Assembly: GCF_024623455.1 (NCBI RefSeq)
Contig: NZ_JANIPJ010000002.1
Location: 434,001 to 498,000 of the forward strand
DNA from: Paenibacillus soyae
GTDB taxonomy: Bacteria; Bacillota; Bacilli; Paenibacillales; Paenibacillaceae
Length of the DNA: 64,000 nt
Direction of reading: 5' to 3'
Shown here piece after piece: positions 38,757 through 48,670 of this stretch (positions are counted from its first letter, which is position 1; each line of letters opens with the position of its first letter). The position numbers and the translations under genes were made by a program. Below the pieces are notes generated by a model that was not told the origin of the DNA, did not search any database, and saw only the letters and a list, made by a program, of their open reading frames with translations.

Positions 38757-39029
38757 ATGCCAAACATTAAATCCGCCATCAAACGCGTTAAAACTAGCGA
38801 GAAGCGCCGCGCTTTGAACGCTTCCCAAAAATCCGCTCTTCGTTCGGCCGTTAAAACTGCTGACCAAGCGATCGCCGGCACTGATGTAGCTGCTGCTAAA
38901 GCCGCTTTGATCACTGCAACGAAAAAATTGGACAAAGCAGTTACGAAAGGCCTGATTCATAAAAATGCGGCTGCCCGCAAAAAATCTCGTCTTGCAAAAC
39001 GTCTGAATGCATTGTCTGCGCAAGCGTAA
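38757..39029 (+). CDS. rpsT: 30S ribosomal protein S20
   Basis: S20 of the small ribosomal subunit, 90 residues from the ATG at 38757 ([18 protein letters not shown]), preceded by AGGAGGTG six bases upstream. A GTG three codons earlier is open but has no ribosome site. The Ala/Lys-rich helical composition and the end [15 protein letters not shown] are typical. It is a monocistronic plus-strand gene with its own promoter and terminator. Confidence 0.98.
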   Translation: MPNIKSAIKRVKTSEKRRALNASQKSALRSAVKTADQAIAGTDVAAAKAALITATKKLDKAVTKGLIHKNAAARKKSRLAKRLNALSAQA

Positions 39030-39050
39030 GATTCAGGATCAGGTAAACGC

Positions 39051-39088
39051 AAAAGGCTTCGTTCTCCACTTGGAGAACGAAGCCTTTT
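39051..39088. terminator. Bidirectional terminator between rpsT and holA
   Basis: A perfect 17-bp stem (AAAAGGCTTCGTTCTCC and its complement) with loop ACTT. T-rich sequence follows on the plus strand and the A arm gives a T run on the minus strand, so it serves both convergent genes. Confidence 0.93.
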
Positions 39089-39095
39089 GTTTTGG

Positions 39096-40127
39096 TCAGG
39101 CGCCTTTATCTTGTGCAAGCGACAGCAGATACATCTCAAGCCCAAACGTCTTGTCGATGATGCCCGTCTTCATGCCGTAGTCCAAATCCGCAAGGGAAGA
39201 CAGAAGCCTGCCAAGACGCGCCGTCTTGAATTTCCTGCTTTTCTCGGCGGCCAGCTTGACCGCATAGGGATGCAGACCAAGCTGGCCGGCCATCTGCTGC
39301 GGCGAATATTGCTGTTCCAGCTCCTTGATCTGCAGCATAATACGCAGCTGCCTGGCGATCAGCGCCGCGATCTTAATCGGCTCTTCCTTGCGGACGAGCA
39401 GCTGGCGGTACAGCTCCAGCGCCTTGTCGACCCGGAGCTCCGCGATCGCGTCCACCAAAGCGAATACGTCCTCCTCCACGGTCGCGGCCGTCAGCATGGC
39501 CGCCTGCTCCGCATCGATGACGCCGCCCTCCCCGGCATGCAGACAAAGCTTGTCCACTTCCTGAGCCAGCTGCCCCATATTAACGCCGACGCGGGAGAAG
39601 AGCAGCTCAGCGGCCGCCTCCGTCATCGTTCGGTTCTGCGATTCCGCTCTCCGCAGCATCCATCGCTTCAGCTCCGGCGTATCGAGCTCCGGGAAAGCGA
39701 TCAGCGAATTCCGGTCCTTGAGCGTCTTCACAAGCTTCCGTCGTTCGTCGAGCTTGTCGGCCTGAACCGCAAAGACGATAACGGATGTCTCGAGCGGGAG
39801 CTCCAGATAGTTCAGCATCGTCTCCGGACGATGCTCAAGCTTTGCGTTTTCTTTGCCGCCTGCGGCGAACACCGTCGCATCCCGCACAAGGACAAGCTTC
39901 CGTTCCAGGAAGAACGGCGGAGATTCCGCCTCCATCACCGCCTCCTCGAGCGGCGTTTCGCCCGTATCGAATTTCATGACCCCCATCTCGCGCTCGTCCG
40001 GTCCGAACATCGCGCTCGCCAGCGTGTCGATGAATTGCTCCATGCGGTACCGGTCCTTGCCGAACAGCACATAAACCGGCCTGAATTTTCCCGCTTTTAT
40101 TTCCTTCAACGCATCCTTGATCTCCAT
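39096..40127 (-). CDS. holA: DNA polymerase III subunit delta
   Basis: Clamp-loader subunit that opens the beta clamp. The 343-residue protein from the ATG at 40127 (MEIKDALKEIKAGKFRPVYVLFG) fits the family; the longer frame adds a non-homologous 35 residues. GKDRYRMEQFIDTL and the C-terminal helical collar region are visible. Bacillus yqeN occupies the same position between comEC and rpsT. Here a sigma/anti-sigma pair lies between comEC and holA. Confidence 0.94.
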   Translation of the reverse strand: MEIKDALKEIKAGKFRPVYVLFGKDRYRMEQFIDTLASAMFGPDEREMGVMKFDTGETPLEEAVMEAESPPFFLERKLVLVRDATVFAAGGKENAKLEHRPETMLNYLELPLETSVIVFAVQADKLDERRKLVKTLKDRNSLIAFPELDTPELKRWMLRRAESQNRTMTEAAAELLFSRVGVNMGQLAQEVDKLCLHAGEGGVIDAEQAAMLTAATVEEDVFALVDAIAELRVDKALELYRQLLVRKEEPIKIAALIARQLRIMLQIKELEQQYSPQQMAGQLGLHPYAVKLAAEKSRKFKTARLGRLLSSLADLDYGMKTGIIDKTFGLEMYLLSLAQDKGA

Positions 40128-40169
40128 CCGATTCCCTCTCCGATTCTGCATTTGCTTATGAATGTCAAC

Positions 40170-40200
40170 AAAGGGATGGCCGCTTACGGCACATCCCTTT
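40170..40200 (-). terminator. Possible terminator upstream of holA
   Basis: AAAGGGATG and CATCCCTTT form a 9-bp stem with inner pairing, followed by GTTGACATT rather than a clear T run. It lies about 140 bases beyond the anti-sigma gene and 43 bases before holA. It might end the sigma operon or act as a leader hairpin. Confidence 0.4.
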
Positions 40201-40338
40201 GCCTTTATATTAACACCCGCCGGCGGCTCCATGGCGCCGCCTTGGCGGATGGTCTTACGACGTCCCAGGCACGTCGCAGACTGTTCTCATGCTTTATCAT
40301 ACTCCGCTCGCGTTCAACTTGTGCGAATACCCGCCAAA

Positions 40339-41463
40339 TTAATGCGAAGCTTTTTTCTCGGTCCAATCGGACGTAGAGATCACGTATTTCTCGGCCGCTC
40401 CATGGTCGAGCTGAACCTCGTAGGTGAGCTGCGCCCCATCCTCGGACCAGACGAGCCCGGAATGATGGCCGTTCTTCCTGTCGGTCTGATGCACAACCTC
40501 GCCGCTTTCGGTTGAGGCGATAATAACGCTGTACTCGTCGACTGCCGCGCTGTACAATCCGTCTGGCGATAGGAACACCGCCGCCGCGATGCCCATATCA
40601 GGACCGGCCTTGTTGTCTCCGGCCTGATCTTCGGATGGTTCGATCGGTTCGACCGGCTCTCCCGACGCTTCGCCCTCTCCGCCAGCGGGAGTGCCTTCGA
40701 AACCTTGCGTGCCGGCTCCATCCGTAATGGAAGGAGCTTCCGGCACATCTTCAATTGCAACATTAGGAGAGACGGGCTCATCGCCAAGGTCCTCATTCGT
40801 TGTCTCTGATGCGACGAACCGCGTATCCCTCTCCGCGGGTTCCGACGACCCGCCGCTGGAGGCTCCGCTAGCTTCTTCGCCTTGGGAATCGGGATTATCC
40901 GTTGCGAATTTTCTAAGTACGTCAGTCGAGATATCGCCGCCGGCTTGGTCTCCGTTAGCAGCCCCCTCAACATTATACATCTCCGCAGCTGACGAGTTGG
41001 CCGCGCCGCCGTGGTCCAAGTCCGCCGAAAAATCCGCTTTGTCATTCGCTCCGCCGCCAAACCCGGGGGCGTTCAGCAGGAATAATCCGGCTACGACGCC
41101 TGCCGCCACTACGCTGCCGACAGCGCTCCAAGACGGCCACTTTCGGCTGCGTTTCAGCCTGCGCGATTCGCCTAGCTTCTCCTCAGCAGGATCGGATGCC
41201 GGCGCCGTGGCGATGACGTGCTCCGCTTGCCGCGCCTCCAGGTCAATCCGCTCGAGCTCGGGCAGGATGGCATCCACCAAGCTGTACCGGGGCGTCACCT
41301 TAGGCAGGCTGGCGAGATCGGACGACAGACGCTTTAGCCGTTCGAACGCCGCCGCGCAGTCCGGACATTGTCTGATATGATCGTTCAGGACGACGAATTC
41401 CTCGTCGCCGAGGTCGTCGTCCAGCTGTCTCTGCATCAGTTCCATCACCTCTTGACAATTCAT
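40339..41463 (-). CDS. Membrane-bound zinc-type anti-sigma factor
   Basis: Cognate anti-sigma factor of the ECF gene that it overlaps by four bases (ATGA). The cytoplasmic N-terminus carries the ZAS zinc motif with H29, C33 and C36 (NDHIRQCPDC). One membrane helix lies at about 111-131. The outside part is long: an acidic low-complexity linker of about 150 residues, then a C-terminal unit with FLSPDGLYSAAVDEYSVI and HSGLVWSEDGAQLTYEV, which looks like beta-propeller blades. Total length 374, well above typical RsiW (about 200). The inducing signal is not evident. Confidence 0.88.
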   Translation of the reverse strand: MNCQEVMELMQRQLDDDLGDEEFVVLNDHIRQCPDCAAAFERLKRLSSDLASLPKVTPRYSLVDAILPELERIDLEARQAEHVIATAPASDPAEEKLGESRRLKRSRKWPSWSAVGSVVAAGVVAGLFLLNAPGFGGGANDKADFSADLDHGGAANSSAAEMYNVEGAANGDQAGGDISTDVLRKFATDNPDSQGEEASGASSGGSSEPAERDTRFVASETTNEDLGDEPVSPNVAIEDVPEAPSITDGAGTQGFEGTPAGGEGEASGEPVEPIEPSEDQAGDNKAGPDMGIAAAVFLSPDGLYSAAVDEYSVIIASTESGEVVHQTDRKNGHHSGLVWSEDGAQLTYEVQLDHGAAEKYVISTSDWTEKKASH

Positions 41464-42008
41464 CCCCGGACACCACCTTTCTGATAATCTTGAAGTAAAG
41501 TTTGCAGCTGCTGCCTGGCCCTGAATAAATATGATTTGACCGTGTTAAGCGGCAAATCCAGCGAATCCGCGATCTCGTTATAGGAGAAATCCTGCAAGTA
41601 ACGCAAAACGACGACCGTCCGGTGATGCTCCGGCAGCTTGTCGATCGCGCTCCGGATATCCTGGAGAGCGTACGCGGACAGCACTTCCTCCTCCACGTTC
41701 TGCTTCTCCCGGAATACGAGCTCGTGCTCGTCTATCGAAACCGTCGGTTTATTCCTTCTGAATTTGTCTATGCAAATATTCGTAACGATGCGTTGAATCC
41801 ATGTCTTGAATTGAGCTTTCTCCTCGTACGAGCCTATCTTTGTATAAATCCGAATGAGCGCTTCCTGTGCCGCGTCCATCGCGTCCTGCTCATTATTCAA
41901 TATATAATAGGCTGTCCGATATACATGGGTTTCAATCTCACGCAACAGAGTGATTAAAGCATCGCGATCTCCCGCTTGGGCCGCTTTGATCAGACCGGGC
42001 TCCACCAC
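41460..42008 (-). CDS. ECF-family RNA polymerase sigma factor
   Basis: Sigma-70 family ECF factor, 182 residues. Region 2 reads HVYRTAYYILNNEQDAMDAAQEALIRIYTKIGSY, with TWIQRIVTNICIDKFRR. Region 4 reads IDKLPEHHRTVVVLRYLQDFSYNEIADSLDLPLNTVKSYLFRARQQL. The type is SigW-like. Translation starts at the first of two GTG codons, with GAGGAGG seven bases upstream. It lies between comEC and holA and is coupled to a membrane anti-sigma factor, so it should respond to an envelope signal. Confidence 0.94.
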   Translation of the reverse strand: MVEPGLIKAAQAGDRDALITLLREIETHVYRTAYYILNNEQDAMDAAQEALIRIYTKIGSYEEKAQFKTWIQRIVTNICIDKFRRNKPTVSIDEHELVFREKQNVEEEVLSAYALQDIRSAIDKLPEHHRTVVVLRYLQDFSYNEIADSLDLPLNTVKSYLFRARQQLQTLLQDYQKGGVRG

Positions 42009-42035
42009 GAAGGATCCTCCTCTCTTGCAACCTTA

Positions 42036-42064
42036 CTGACGGACCGGTTGCTCTGAATGTTGCA
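42036..42064 (-). promoter_or_regulatory. Candidate ECF autoregulatory promoter
   Basis: On the minus strand TGCAAC (42059-42064), a 17-base spacer and CGTCAG (42036-42041) resemble the ECF pattern TGAAAC-N16/17-CGTM, with one change in the -35. It ends 28 bases before the sigma gene start. A run of 12 T lies just upstream (42081-42092). Confidence 0.45.
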
Positions 42065-42196
42065 GTTTTTGGGGTTGAACTTTTTTTTTTTTGTAAGTAT
42101 CTTGAGAATCTATCAAAAATCGCTTTATACCGAACTCCGCGACTCTAGGAACTCCAAACTCAAGAATACCAAAATTTTAGAAATCCGTATAGACGC

Positions 42197-44806
42197 TCAT
42201 TCTTTCCAAGCGAACACGCCCGAGCTTGTGAGGCGGAATCGCGCCTCCCCCTCCAGATCCGTCCGCCACAGCGCCGCCCCCGCATGCCCGAGCCGCGAGA
42301 TGACATCCGGGTGGGGATGACCATACGTATTGGTCGCGGACACTGACGCCACGGCGCTGAGCGGCCGTAAGTAGGCTAGCCATTCTTCGCTTGTGGAATA
42401 TCGGCTGCCGTGGTGGGCAACCTTGAGGATCGTTATGGGCGATGCTTCTCCTCCGGCGCTTTGTTCTCTCTCCACAATCAGCCTCTCCGTCTCGCTCGAG
42501 ATGTCTCCAGGGAACAGAATGGTATAGCCGTACATCGACAACGAGACGACCAAGCTATGCTCGTTCTGATCCTCTTCGGAAGGAACAGCCTCCTCGCCAT
42601 TCCGCCGAACCGGCCAGAGCACCTTAAGCCTTGTTGCGTAATCGAGCTCGACTTCATCGTCATCTGCCGGAGCGTAGAGCGGTATGCCCGAATCTAGCGC
42701 GAGCTCCATCAGCCGGACCGCGTCTTCGGAGTCTTTCATCGACCCGTTCCACCATATCGCCTTGACCGGAATTTGCTCGAGCACGGCATGCAAGCCTTTA
42801 ATATGATCGCTGTCCAGATGGGAGACGACGAGCAAATCCAGCTCGCTGACGCCTCTTCGCATCAGCAAGGGAACGACGACCTTCGCCCCGACATCGAACG
42901 GATCCTTCCGGGCCCGCCATTCTTCTCCGGGCTTCGCGAAAGAGATTGCCCCGCCGCCGTCAATCAGAATATGCTTGCCTGCCGGCGTTCGGATGAGGGC
43001 GGCGTCTCCTTGGCCGACGTCCAGAAAGCTCACCGTGCCTGAACGATCGAATCGATAAGGATTCGCCGCATACAGCAGCAGGATTATCAAAGCGGCGGCA
43101 TAGCCGACCGCGGCACGCATGTGACGGCCGTATGGAGAATGAGAGGATCGGTCCCTCCTATATTGATCGTCACCGCCATCCGAACCGGCGCTTAGCGGAG
43201 CGGTCGCTTCCTCGCAGGCTGCAGCTTCTTCTTCTCTCCATCGTCTTACGGCGTTCCATCGATCTACGAAACGGAATAGCGCCGCCATGAGCAGCAGCCA
43301 GACCATAACCCACCATAGAGGAGGAGTCGCCCATATGATGCGCAAGCCGTCCGGCTTGGACAAAGCGTCTACTAACGCGAACGACCACTCGTTGGCGCGG
43401 ACCGACAACCCCGCCAGCCATCCGGCGCCATCCTCCCAGACGAATCCGAGCAGCATGGCCGCCGTCCCGGCCGGCATGACGATAAAGCTAATGAAGGGAA
43501 CGAGGATGAAATTGGCGAGCAGAGAGAGAAGGTGGAATTGGTTGAAATAGTAGAGCGTAACGGGGAACGACACCAGCTGCGCAACCAGCGTGACGGCTGC
43601 CAGATCGAGCAGCCACCCTCCGCGGCGCGGCCGCGGAAGAGCCCTCCTGACGGGCGGAACGCCTACTATTAATCCGAGCGTTACCAGAAACGAGAGCTGG
43701 AAGCTTACGCTGTCGAGATAATACGGGTTATATAGCAGGAGAAGGACGGCAGCCGCCGCAAGCAGATGCAAGCCGTCCTTCAGCTTGCCTAGTCTGGCGG
43801 CGATCAGGCCGAGCACCGCCATGACGCCCGCGCGGAGCACGGAAGGCGAAGCTCCCGCCAGCAGCACGTAGAGCGGAACGGCGAACATAAGCGCCGTCAG
43901 AATTCGTTCGCGGGGCTGCCTCGCGAGCTTCATGAGTCCGCCGAACGCGTACATGAACACGGCGACATGAAGGCCGGATATAGCAAGTATATGCGTCAGG
44001 CCGAGCCTCGCGAAGGCGTTAAACTGCTCGGGATCGAGATCCTCGCGAATCCCGAGAATCAAGCCCTGCATGTAGCCGGACTGCTCGGCCGGATACAGGG
44101 CGCCAAGCCGCGTGCCCAGCCATGCGCGCGCGGCGTCCACGCGGCCGAGCATGGCGGCCGCGGACCATTGCTTCGCCGCCGGTGACGCGACGTCGAGCGC
44201 GGCGGCGCCTTCGGCTTTGAGCAGCCAGTGGATCCCCTGGCTGCGCAGATAGCGGCGGTAGTCGAACCCGCCGCTGTTGGTGGCTTCCGCCGGCCGCGAC
44301 AGCTCGCCGGCGACGCGCACTTCGTCGCCGCGCTGCCACGCCGCGGCGACCTCGAGCTCCGGCGCTTCGCTGAGCCGGAGCTGCACCTGCAGCCGCTCGG
44401 CGCGCTCGAGCGGCTCTACCCCCTCCGCCTGGATGGCATGCGCCTCCATGCGGAACGTCACGCGGTCGCCGTCGATCTCGACCGCGCTGACGATCGTGCC
44501 GAGAGCGTCCGCGGCATAGGCCGCTCTCGGCCCGTCCGCCTCGGCGGCGGCGGCCAGCTCCTGCAGCGCGGTGACGTTCCGCGCATCCGCCCATAGCCGG
44601 GTTCCCGCCGCCAGGCATAGCCCGATCAAGCAGGCGATCGCCACGCCCCGGCTCGCCTGCTTGCCAAGCACGGCGGCGGCGGCCAGCAGCGCCGCCGCTC
44701 CCGCCAACAGCATCGCTCCGCGCGCGCCCAGCCCGGCCGCCGCGGCGCTCCCGGCCACGAAGCAGGTCGCGAACCAAACAAGCGGCCTCCTATCCATCAA
44801 ACGCAT
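42197..44806 (-). CDS. comEC: DNA internalisation competence protein ComEC/Rec2
   Basis: Membrane channel for uptake of single-stranded DNA during transformation. The 869-residue protein has an N-terminal soluble part between two membrane helices, the Competence domain with many helices (YPAEQSGYMQGLILGIREDL, LTHILAISGLHVAVF), and a C-terminal metallo-beta-lactamase-like nuclease domain. The latter contains LDVGQGDAALIRTPAGKHILIDGG, VSHLDSDHIKGLH, LFPGDISSETE and VAHHGSRYSTSEEW. All blocks are intact. The first 800 bases are notably GC-rich. It follows comEB with a terminator-like hairpin in between. Confidence 0.96.
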   Translation of the reverse strand: MRLMDRRPLVWFATCFVAGSAAAAGLGARGAMLLAGAAALLAAAAVLGKQASRGVAIACLIGLCLAAGTRLWADARNVTALQELAAAAEADGPRAAYAADALGTIVSAVEIDGDRVTFRMEAHAIQAEGVEPLERAERLQVQLRLSEAPELEVAAAWQRGDEVRVAGELSRPAEATNSGGFDYRRYLRSQGIHWLLKAEGAAALDVASPAAKQWSAAAMLGRVDAARAWLGTRLGALYPAEQSGYMQGLILGIREDLDPEQFNAFARLGLTHILAISGLHVAVFMYAFGGLMKLARQPRERILTALMFAVPLYVLLAGASPSVLRAGVMAVLGLIAARLGKLKDGLHLLAAAAVLLLLYNPYYLDSVSFQLSFLVTLGLIVGVPPVRRALPRPRRGGWLLDLAAVTLVAQLVSFPVTLYYFNQFHLLSLLANFILVPFISFIVMPAGTAAMLLGFVWEDGAGWLAGLSVRANEWSFALVDALSKPDGLRIIWATPPLWWVMVWLLLMAALFRFVDRWNAVRRWREEEAAACEEATAPLSAGSDGGDDQYRRDRSSHSPYGRHMRAAVGYAAALIILLLYAANPYRFDRSGTVSFLDVGQGDAALIRTPAGKHILIDGGGAISFAKPGEEWRARKDPFDVGAKVVVPLLMRRGVSELDLLVVSHLDSDHIKGLHAVLEQIPVKAIWWNGSMKDSEDAVRLMELALDSGIPLYAPADDDEVELDYATRLKVLWPVRRNGEEAVPSEEDQNEHSLVVSLSMYGYTILFPGDISSETERLIVEREQSAGGEASPITILKVAHHGSRYSTSEEWLAYLRPLSAVASVSATNTYGHPHPDVISRLGHAGAALWRTDLEGEARFRLTSSGVFAWKE

Positions 44807-44853
44807 CTGCGCACACTCCTTCGTATAAATCTGCAGCCGCGCAAAAAAAAGAA

Positions 44854-44891
44854 GAACCTCCGGCGCATCCTGCGATTGCGTCCGGAGGTTC
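44854..44891 (-). terminator. Intrinsic terminator after comEB
   Basis: GAACCTCCGG pairs perfectly with CCGGAGGTTC, with an inner GCATCC/GATTGC-type stem, followed by TCTTTTTTTT on the minus strand. It lies 77 bases past comEB and 48 bases before comEC, so comEC may need read-through or its own promoter. Confidence 0.85.
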
Positions 44892-44967
44892 TCCCTCGCG
44901 GTATCCTGCTATGGTTAGTAAGTCGCTTTCTTTCACCTTGCCCTGACAGAGCCAGCCGGCCGTTCCG

Positions 44968-45498
44968 TTACAGCGACACTTCCATCTGGGCTTGCGCGGG
45001 CGGCGAATAATGCTCGACCTGCCGGAACGCGATGCCCTGCTGCGCCATTAGCGCGAATACTTTCTCGCTGTCCTTCGGGTAAGCCCGGTGGAATACGATT
45101 TCCTGCACCCCGCTGTTCGCCAGCATGTTCGCGCATGTCCAGCACGGCTGGTCGGTCACATAGACGACGGAGCCTTCCCGGTCCGTCCGGTCCGTGAACA
45201 GCAGCAGGTTCTGCTCCGCATGGATCGTACGGATGCAGCGCTGCTTGCGGATCACTTGCTCCCGGCCGTCCACCTGCATCACTTCCGCTTCCTCCGCGAT
45301 CATGCAGCCGGCTTCCAGGCAATCGTGAGCCCCCATGGGCGCTCCGTTGTACGCCGTGCCGAGAAGCTTCTTGCCCTGCACGAGAACGGCTCCGACATGA
45401 CGTCGCGGGCATCTCGAACGAGTCGAAACCATATAGGCGATATCCATAAAATAAGTGTCCCAATCCTTGCGAATGGCGTCGTTGTTCGCGGCAGTCAT
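44968..45498 (-). CDS. comEB: ComE operon protein 2 / dCMP deaminase family
   Basis: Zinc deaminase of the deoxycytidylate deaminase family, 176 residues. It has RRHVGAVLVQGKKLLGTAYNGAP, the catalytic HAEQNLLLF and zinc ligands in QPCWTCANML. By sequence it would deaminate dCMP; in Bacillus comEB is in the competence operon but not needed for transformation. It lies between a metY-like gene and comEC. Confidence 0.92.
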   Translation of the reverse strand: MTAANNDAIRKDWDTYFMDIAYMVSTRSRCPRRHVGAVLVQGKKLLGTAYNGAPMGAHDCLEAGCMIAEEAEVMQVDGREQVIRKQRCIRTIHAEQNLLLFTDRTDREGSVVYVTDQPCWTCANMLANSGVQEIVFHRAYPKDSEKVFALMAQQGIAFRQVEHYSPPAQAQMEVSL

Positions 45499-45611
45499 CG
45501 TCTCCTCCAGTCTCGGGTTAACCCGGGCTTGCTGCGTCAGCCTTATTCTATCAAAAATGATTAGTTCCTATTGTAACGATAATAGATTCATATTGCCAGC
45601 GCGAATACGGA

Positions 45612-46976
<1,365 letters not shown>

Positions 46977-47056
46977 TCAGCAAAACCTGCTTCGTAAGTG
47001 TCGGCCTCGCCTATTACTCTAGCAATATATGTATGCTCCCTGCCATTCTCTCACAT

Positions 47057-47671
47057 TTATGGATTGGCGACAACGCTTTCTTTTAAGCCCTCCAGCAGCT
47101 TCTCGCCAATGCCCTTTACCCGCAGCAAATCGTCAACACTGGCAAAATAACCGAGGCGTTCGCGGTCTTCGACGATTGCCTGAGCTTTCGACGGACCAAT
47201 GCCCTTAAGGCCGTCCAGCTGCTCGACCGTTGCCCGGTTAATGTCGAGCTTGCCCGTATCCTCCCCTGCCGCTTCTCCCGTCGTCCCAACGCCGCCAGCC
47301 GGTGCGGATTCCCCGGTTCCCGGTAAGGAAGGCTTAGTATCGTCCGGTCCTCCCGTTTCTTCGACCGCTTGATCCGCCGGCTCCGCTCCTGTTCCCGCCG
47401 GTTCAGTCGGCCGCTCGCCCGTTTGGGCCTGAGCCGTTAACGGCGTGCCCTTCTTCGGCCCATCCTTCCCCGGGTCCGCCGCTTCCTTTTGAAGCTCCGT
47501 AATTTTCTCTTGCACCGCCTCATTTAACGGAATCCAGCCGCCTTCGCTTTCGTTTTTTTTGTTTTCCCCCGCGATTGCGAGCGCAAACAGAAGCACGGCC
47601 CCGGCCAAGCACGCTGTCACCATCGCAAAACGTAGATTCCCGATCGCAATTCTGCCGTTTTTAACACGCAA
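47057..47671 (-). CDS. comEA: Competence protein ComEA (DNA receptor)
   Basis: Membrane-anchored DNA-binding receptor of transformation. The 204-residue protein has an N-terminal membrane segment (about 14-34), a long Pro/Gly/Glu linker (about 60-135) and a C-terminal double helix-hairpin-helix: LDINRATVEQLDGLKGIGPSKAQAI and FASVDDLLRVKGIGEKLLEGL. Translation appears to start at TTG after AAGGGG. It is divergent from comER, as in Bacillus. Confidence 0.93.
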   Translation of the reverse strand: MRVKNGRIAIGNLRFAMVTACLAGAVLLFALAIAGENKKNESEGGWIPLNEAVQEKITELQKEAADPGKDGPKKGTPLTAQAQTGERPTEPAGTGAEPADQAVEETGGPDDTKPSLPGTGESAPAGGVGTTGEAAGEDTGKLDINRATVEQLDGLKGIGPSKAQAIVEDRERLGYFASVDDLLRVKGIGEKLLEGLKESVVANP

Positions 47672-47785
47672 GCTGATTTCCCCTTTTCAACAAAAAGATT
47701 GGTAATTCGTGACATATGGAACAAGTCACGCGGAATAGGATGAAAGAGTATGACATTCGAGCAAGCGGGTATGGGAGGGCTTATC

Positions 47786-48625
47786 ATGAATGTAGGATTT
47801 ATCGGCACAGGCTCGATGGGGACGTTATTAATCGAAGCGTTCATCGCATCCGGCGCACTGTCGCCCGCGGAGGTTGCCGTCAGCAACCGTACTTACGCCA
47901 AGGCGCAGGCGTTAGCCGACCGGTATCCCGGCATGAGAGCCGAATTCAAAAACGCGGAAACGGCCTGCGGCAGCGATATCGTCTTTCTGTGCGTGAAGCC
48001 GCATGAGTTCATTCACGTCGTCGAGGACATTAAGCCTGTCATCCGGCCGGAGCAAATCGTCGTATCGATTACGAGTCCCGTTCTTGTCTCCCACCTGGAA
48101 GGCGAGCTGGATTGCAAAATCGCCAAGATCATTCCCAGCATCACGAATAAAGTGTGGAGCGGCGCCTCTCTCTGCATCTACGGCGATACGATGGAGGAGA
48201 AGGACAAAAAACGGCTGGAATCGTTGTTTACCCACATCAGCGAGCCTCTTCGCATCGCGGAGAGCTACACGAGGGTCGTCTCCGACCTGTCCAGCTGCGG
48301 TCCCGCCTTTATGGCGTTCCTGCTTCAGAAGTTCATTGACGCCGCCGTGGAAGAGACCGGCATTCCGCGCAGCGAAGCGGTAAAGGTCGCAAGCAATATG
48401 CTGCTTGGCACAGGCCTCTTGCTGACGGAAGGTCGGATGACGCCCGAGGAGATCCAAGCCCGCGTGGCGGTGCCCGGGGGCATTACGGCCAAAGCGCTGC
48501 AGCTGCTCAGCCGGGAAACGGAAGGCGTCTTCAACGATCTGATTCGGACGACGCACGACAAGTACAGAGAAGACCTTATCAAGGTGACGACCGCGTTTTA
48601 CGGCGAAGAGGTGAACGGTCAATAG
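47786..48625 (+). CDS. comER: ComER, pyrroline-5-carboxylate reductase-like protein
   Basis: NAD(P)-binding protein of the P5C reductase family. The Rossmann start MNVGFIGTGSMGTLLIEAF and the C-terminal catalytic block DLSSCGPAFMAFLLQKF...VPGGITAKALQLL are seen. The ATG at 47786 (279 residues) has GGGAGGG upstream. Its place divergent to comEA identifies it as ComER rather than ProC. In Bacillus species it is linked to competence and sporulation timing; enzymatic activity is not shown by the sequence. Confidence 0.92.
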   Translation: MNVGFIGTGSMGTLLIEAFIASGALSPAEVAVSNRTYAKAQALADRYPGMRAEFKNAETACGSDIVFLCVKPHEFIHVVEDIKPVIRPEQIVVSITSPVLVSHLEGELDCKIAKIIPSITNKVWSGASLCIYGDTMEEKDKKRLESLFTHISEPLRIAESYTRVVSDLSSCGPAFMAFLLQKFIDAAVEETGIPRSEAVKVASNMLLGTGLLLTEGRMTPEEIQARVAVPGGITAKALQLLSRETEGVFNDLIRTTHDKYREDLIKVTTAFYGEEVNGQ

Positions 48626-48670
48626 CTGTTCTTCAGCTAATGTCCGCCCACCTCTTCGGATGCGTTTGAT

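Noticed and set aside
40128..40338. Search for a yqzM-like small gene between comEC and holA
   Set aside because: No frame with a ribosome site and YqzM-like sequence was found on either strand here or in 42009-42196.
42132..42155. Direct repeat GAACTCC, 17 bases apart, upstream of the sigma gene
   Set aside because: Two copies of a 7-mer are not enough to argue an operator; no symmetry.
44019..44777. 252-codon minus-strand frame inside comEC
   Set aside because: Gly/Arg-rich alternative frame of the GC-rich comEC start; comEC is intact in its own frame.
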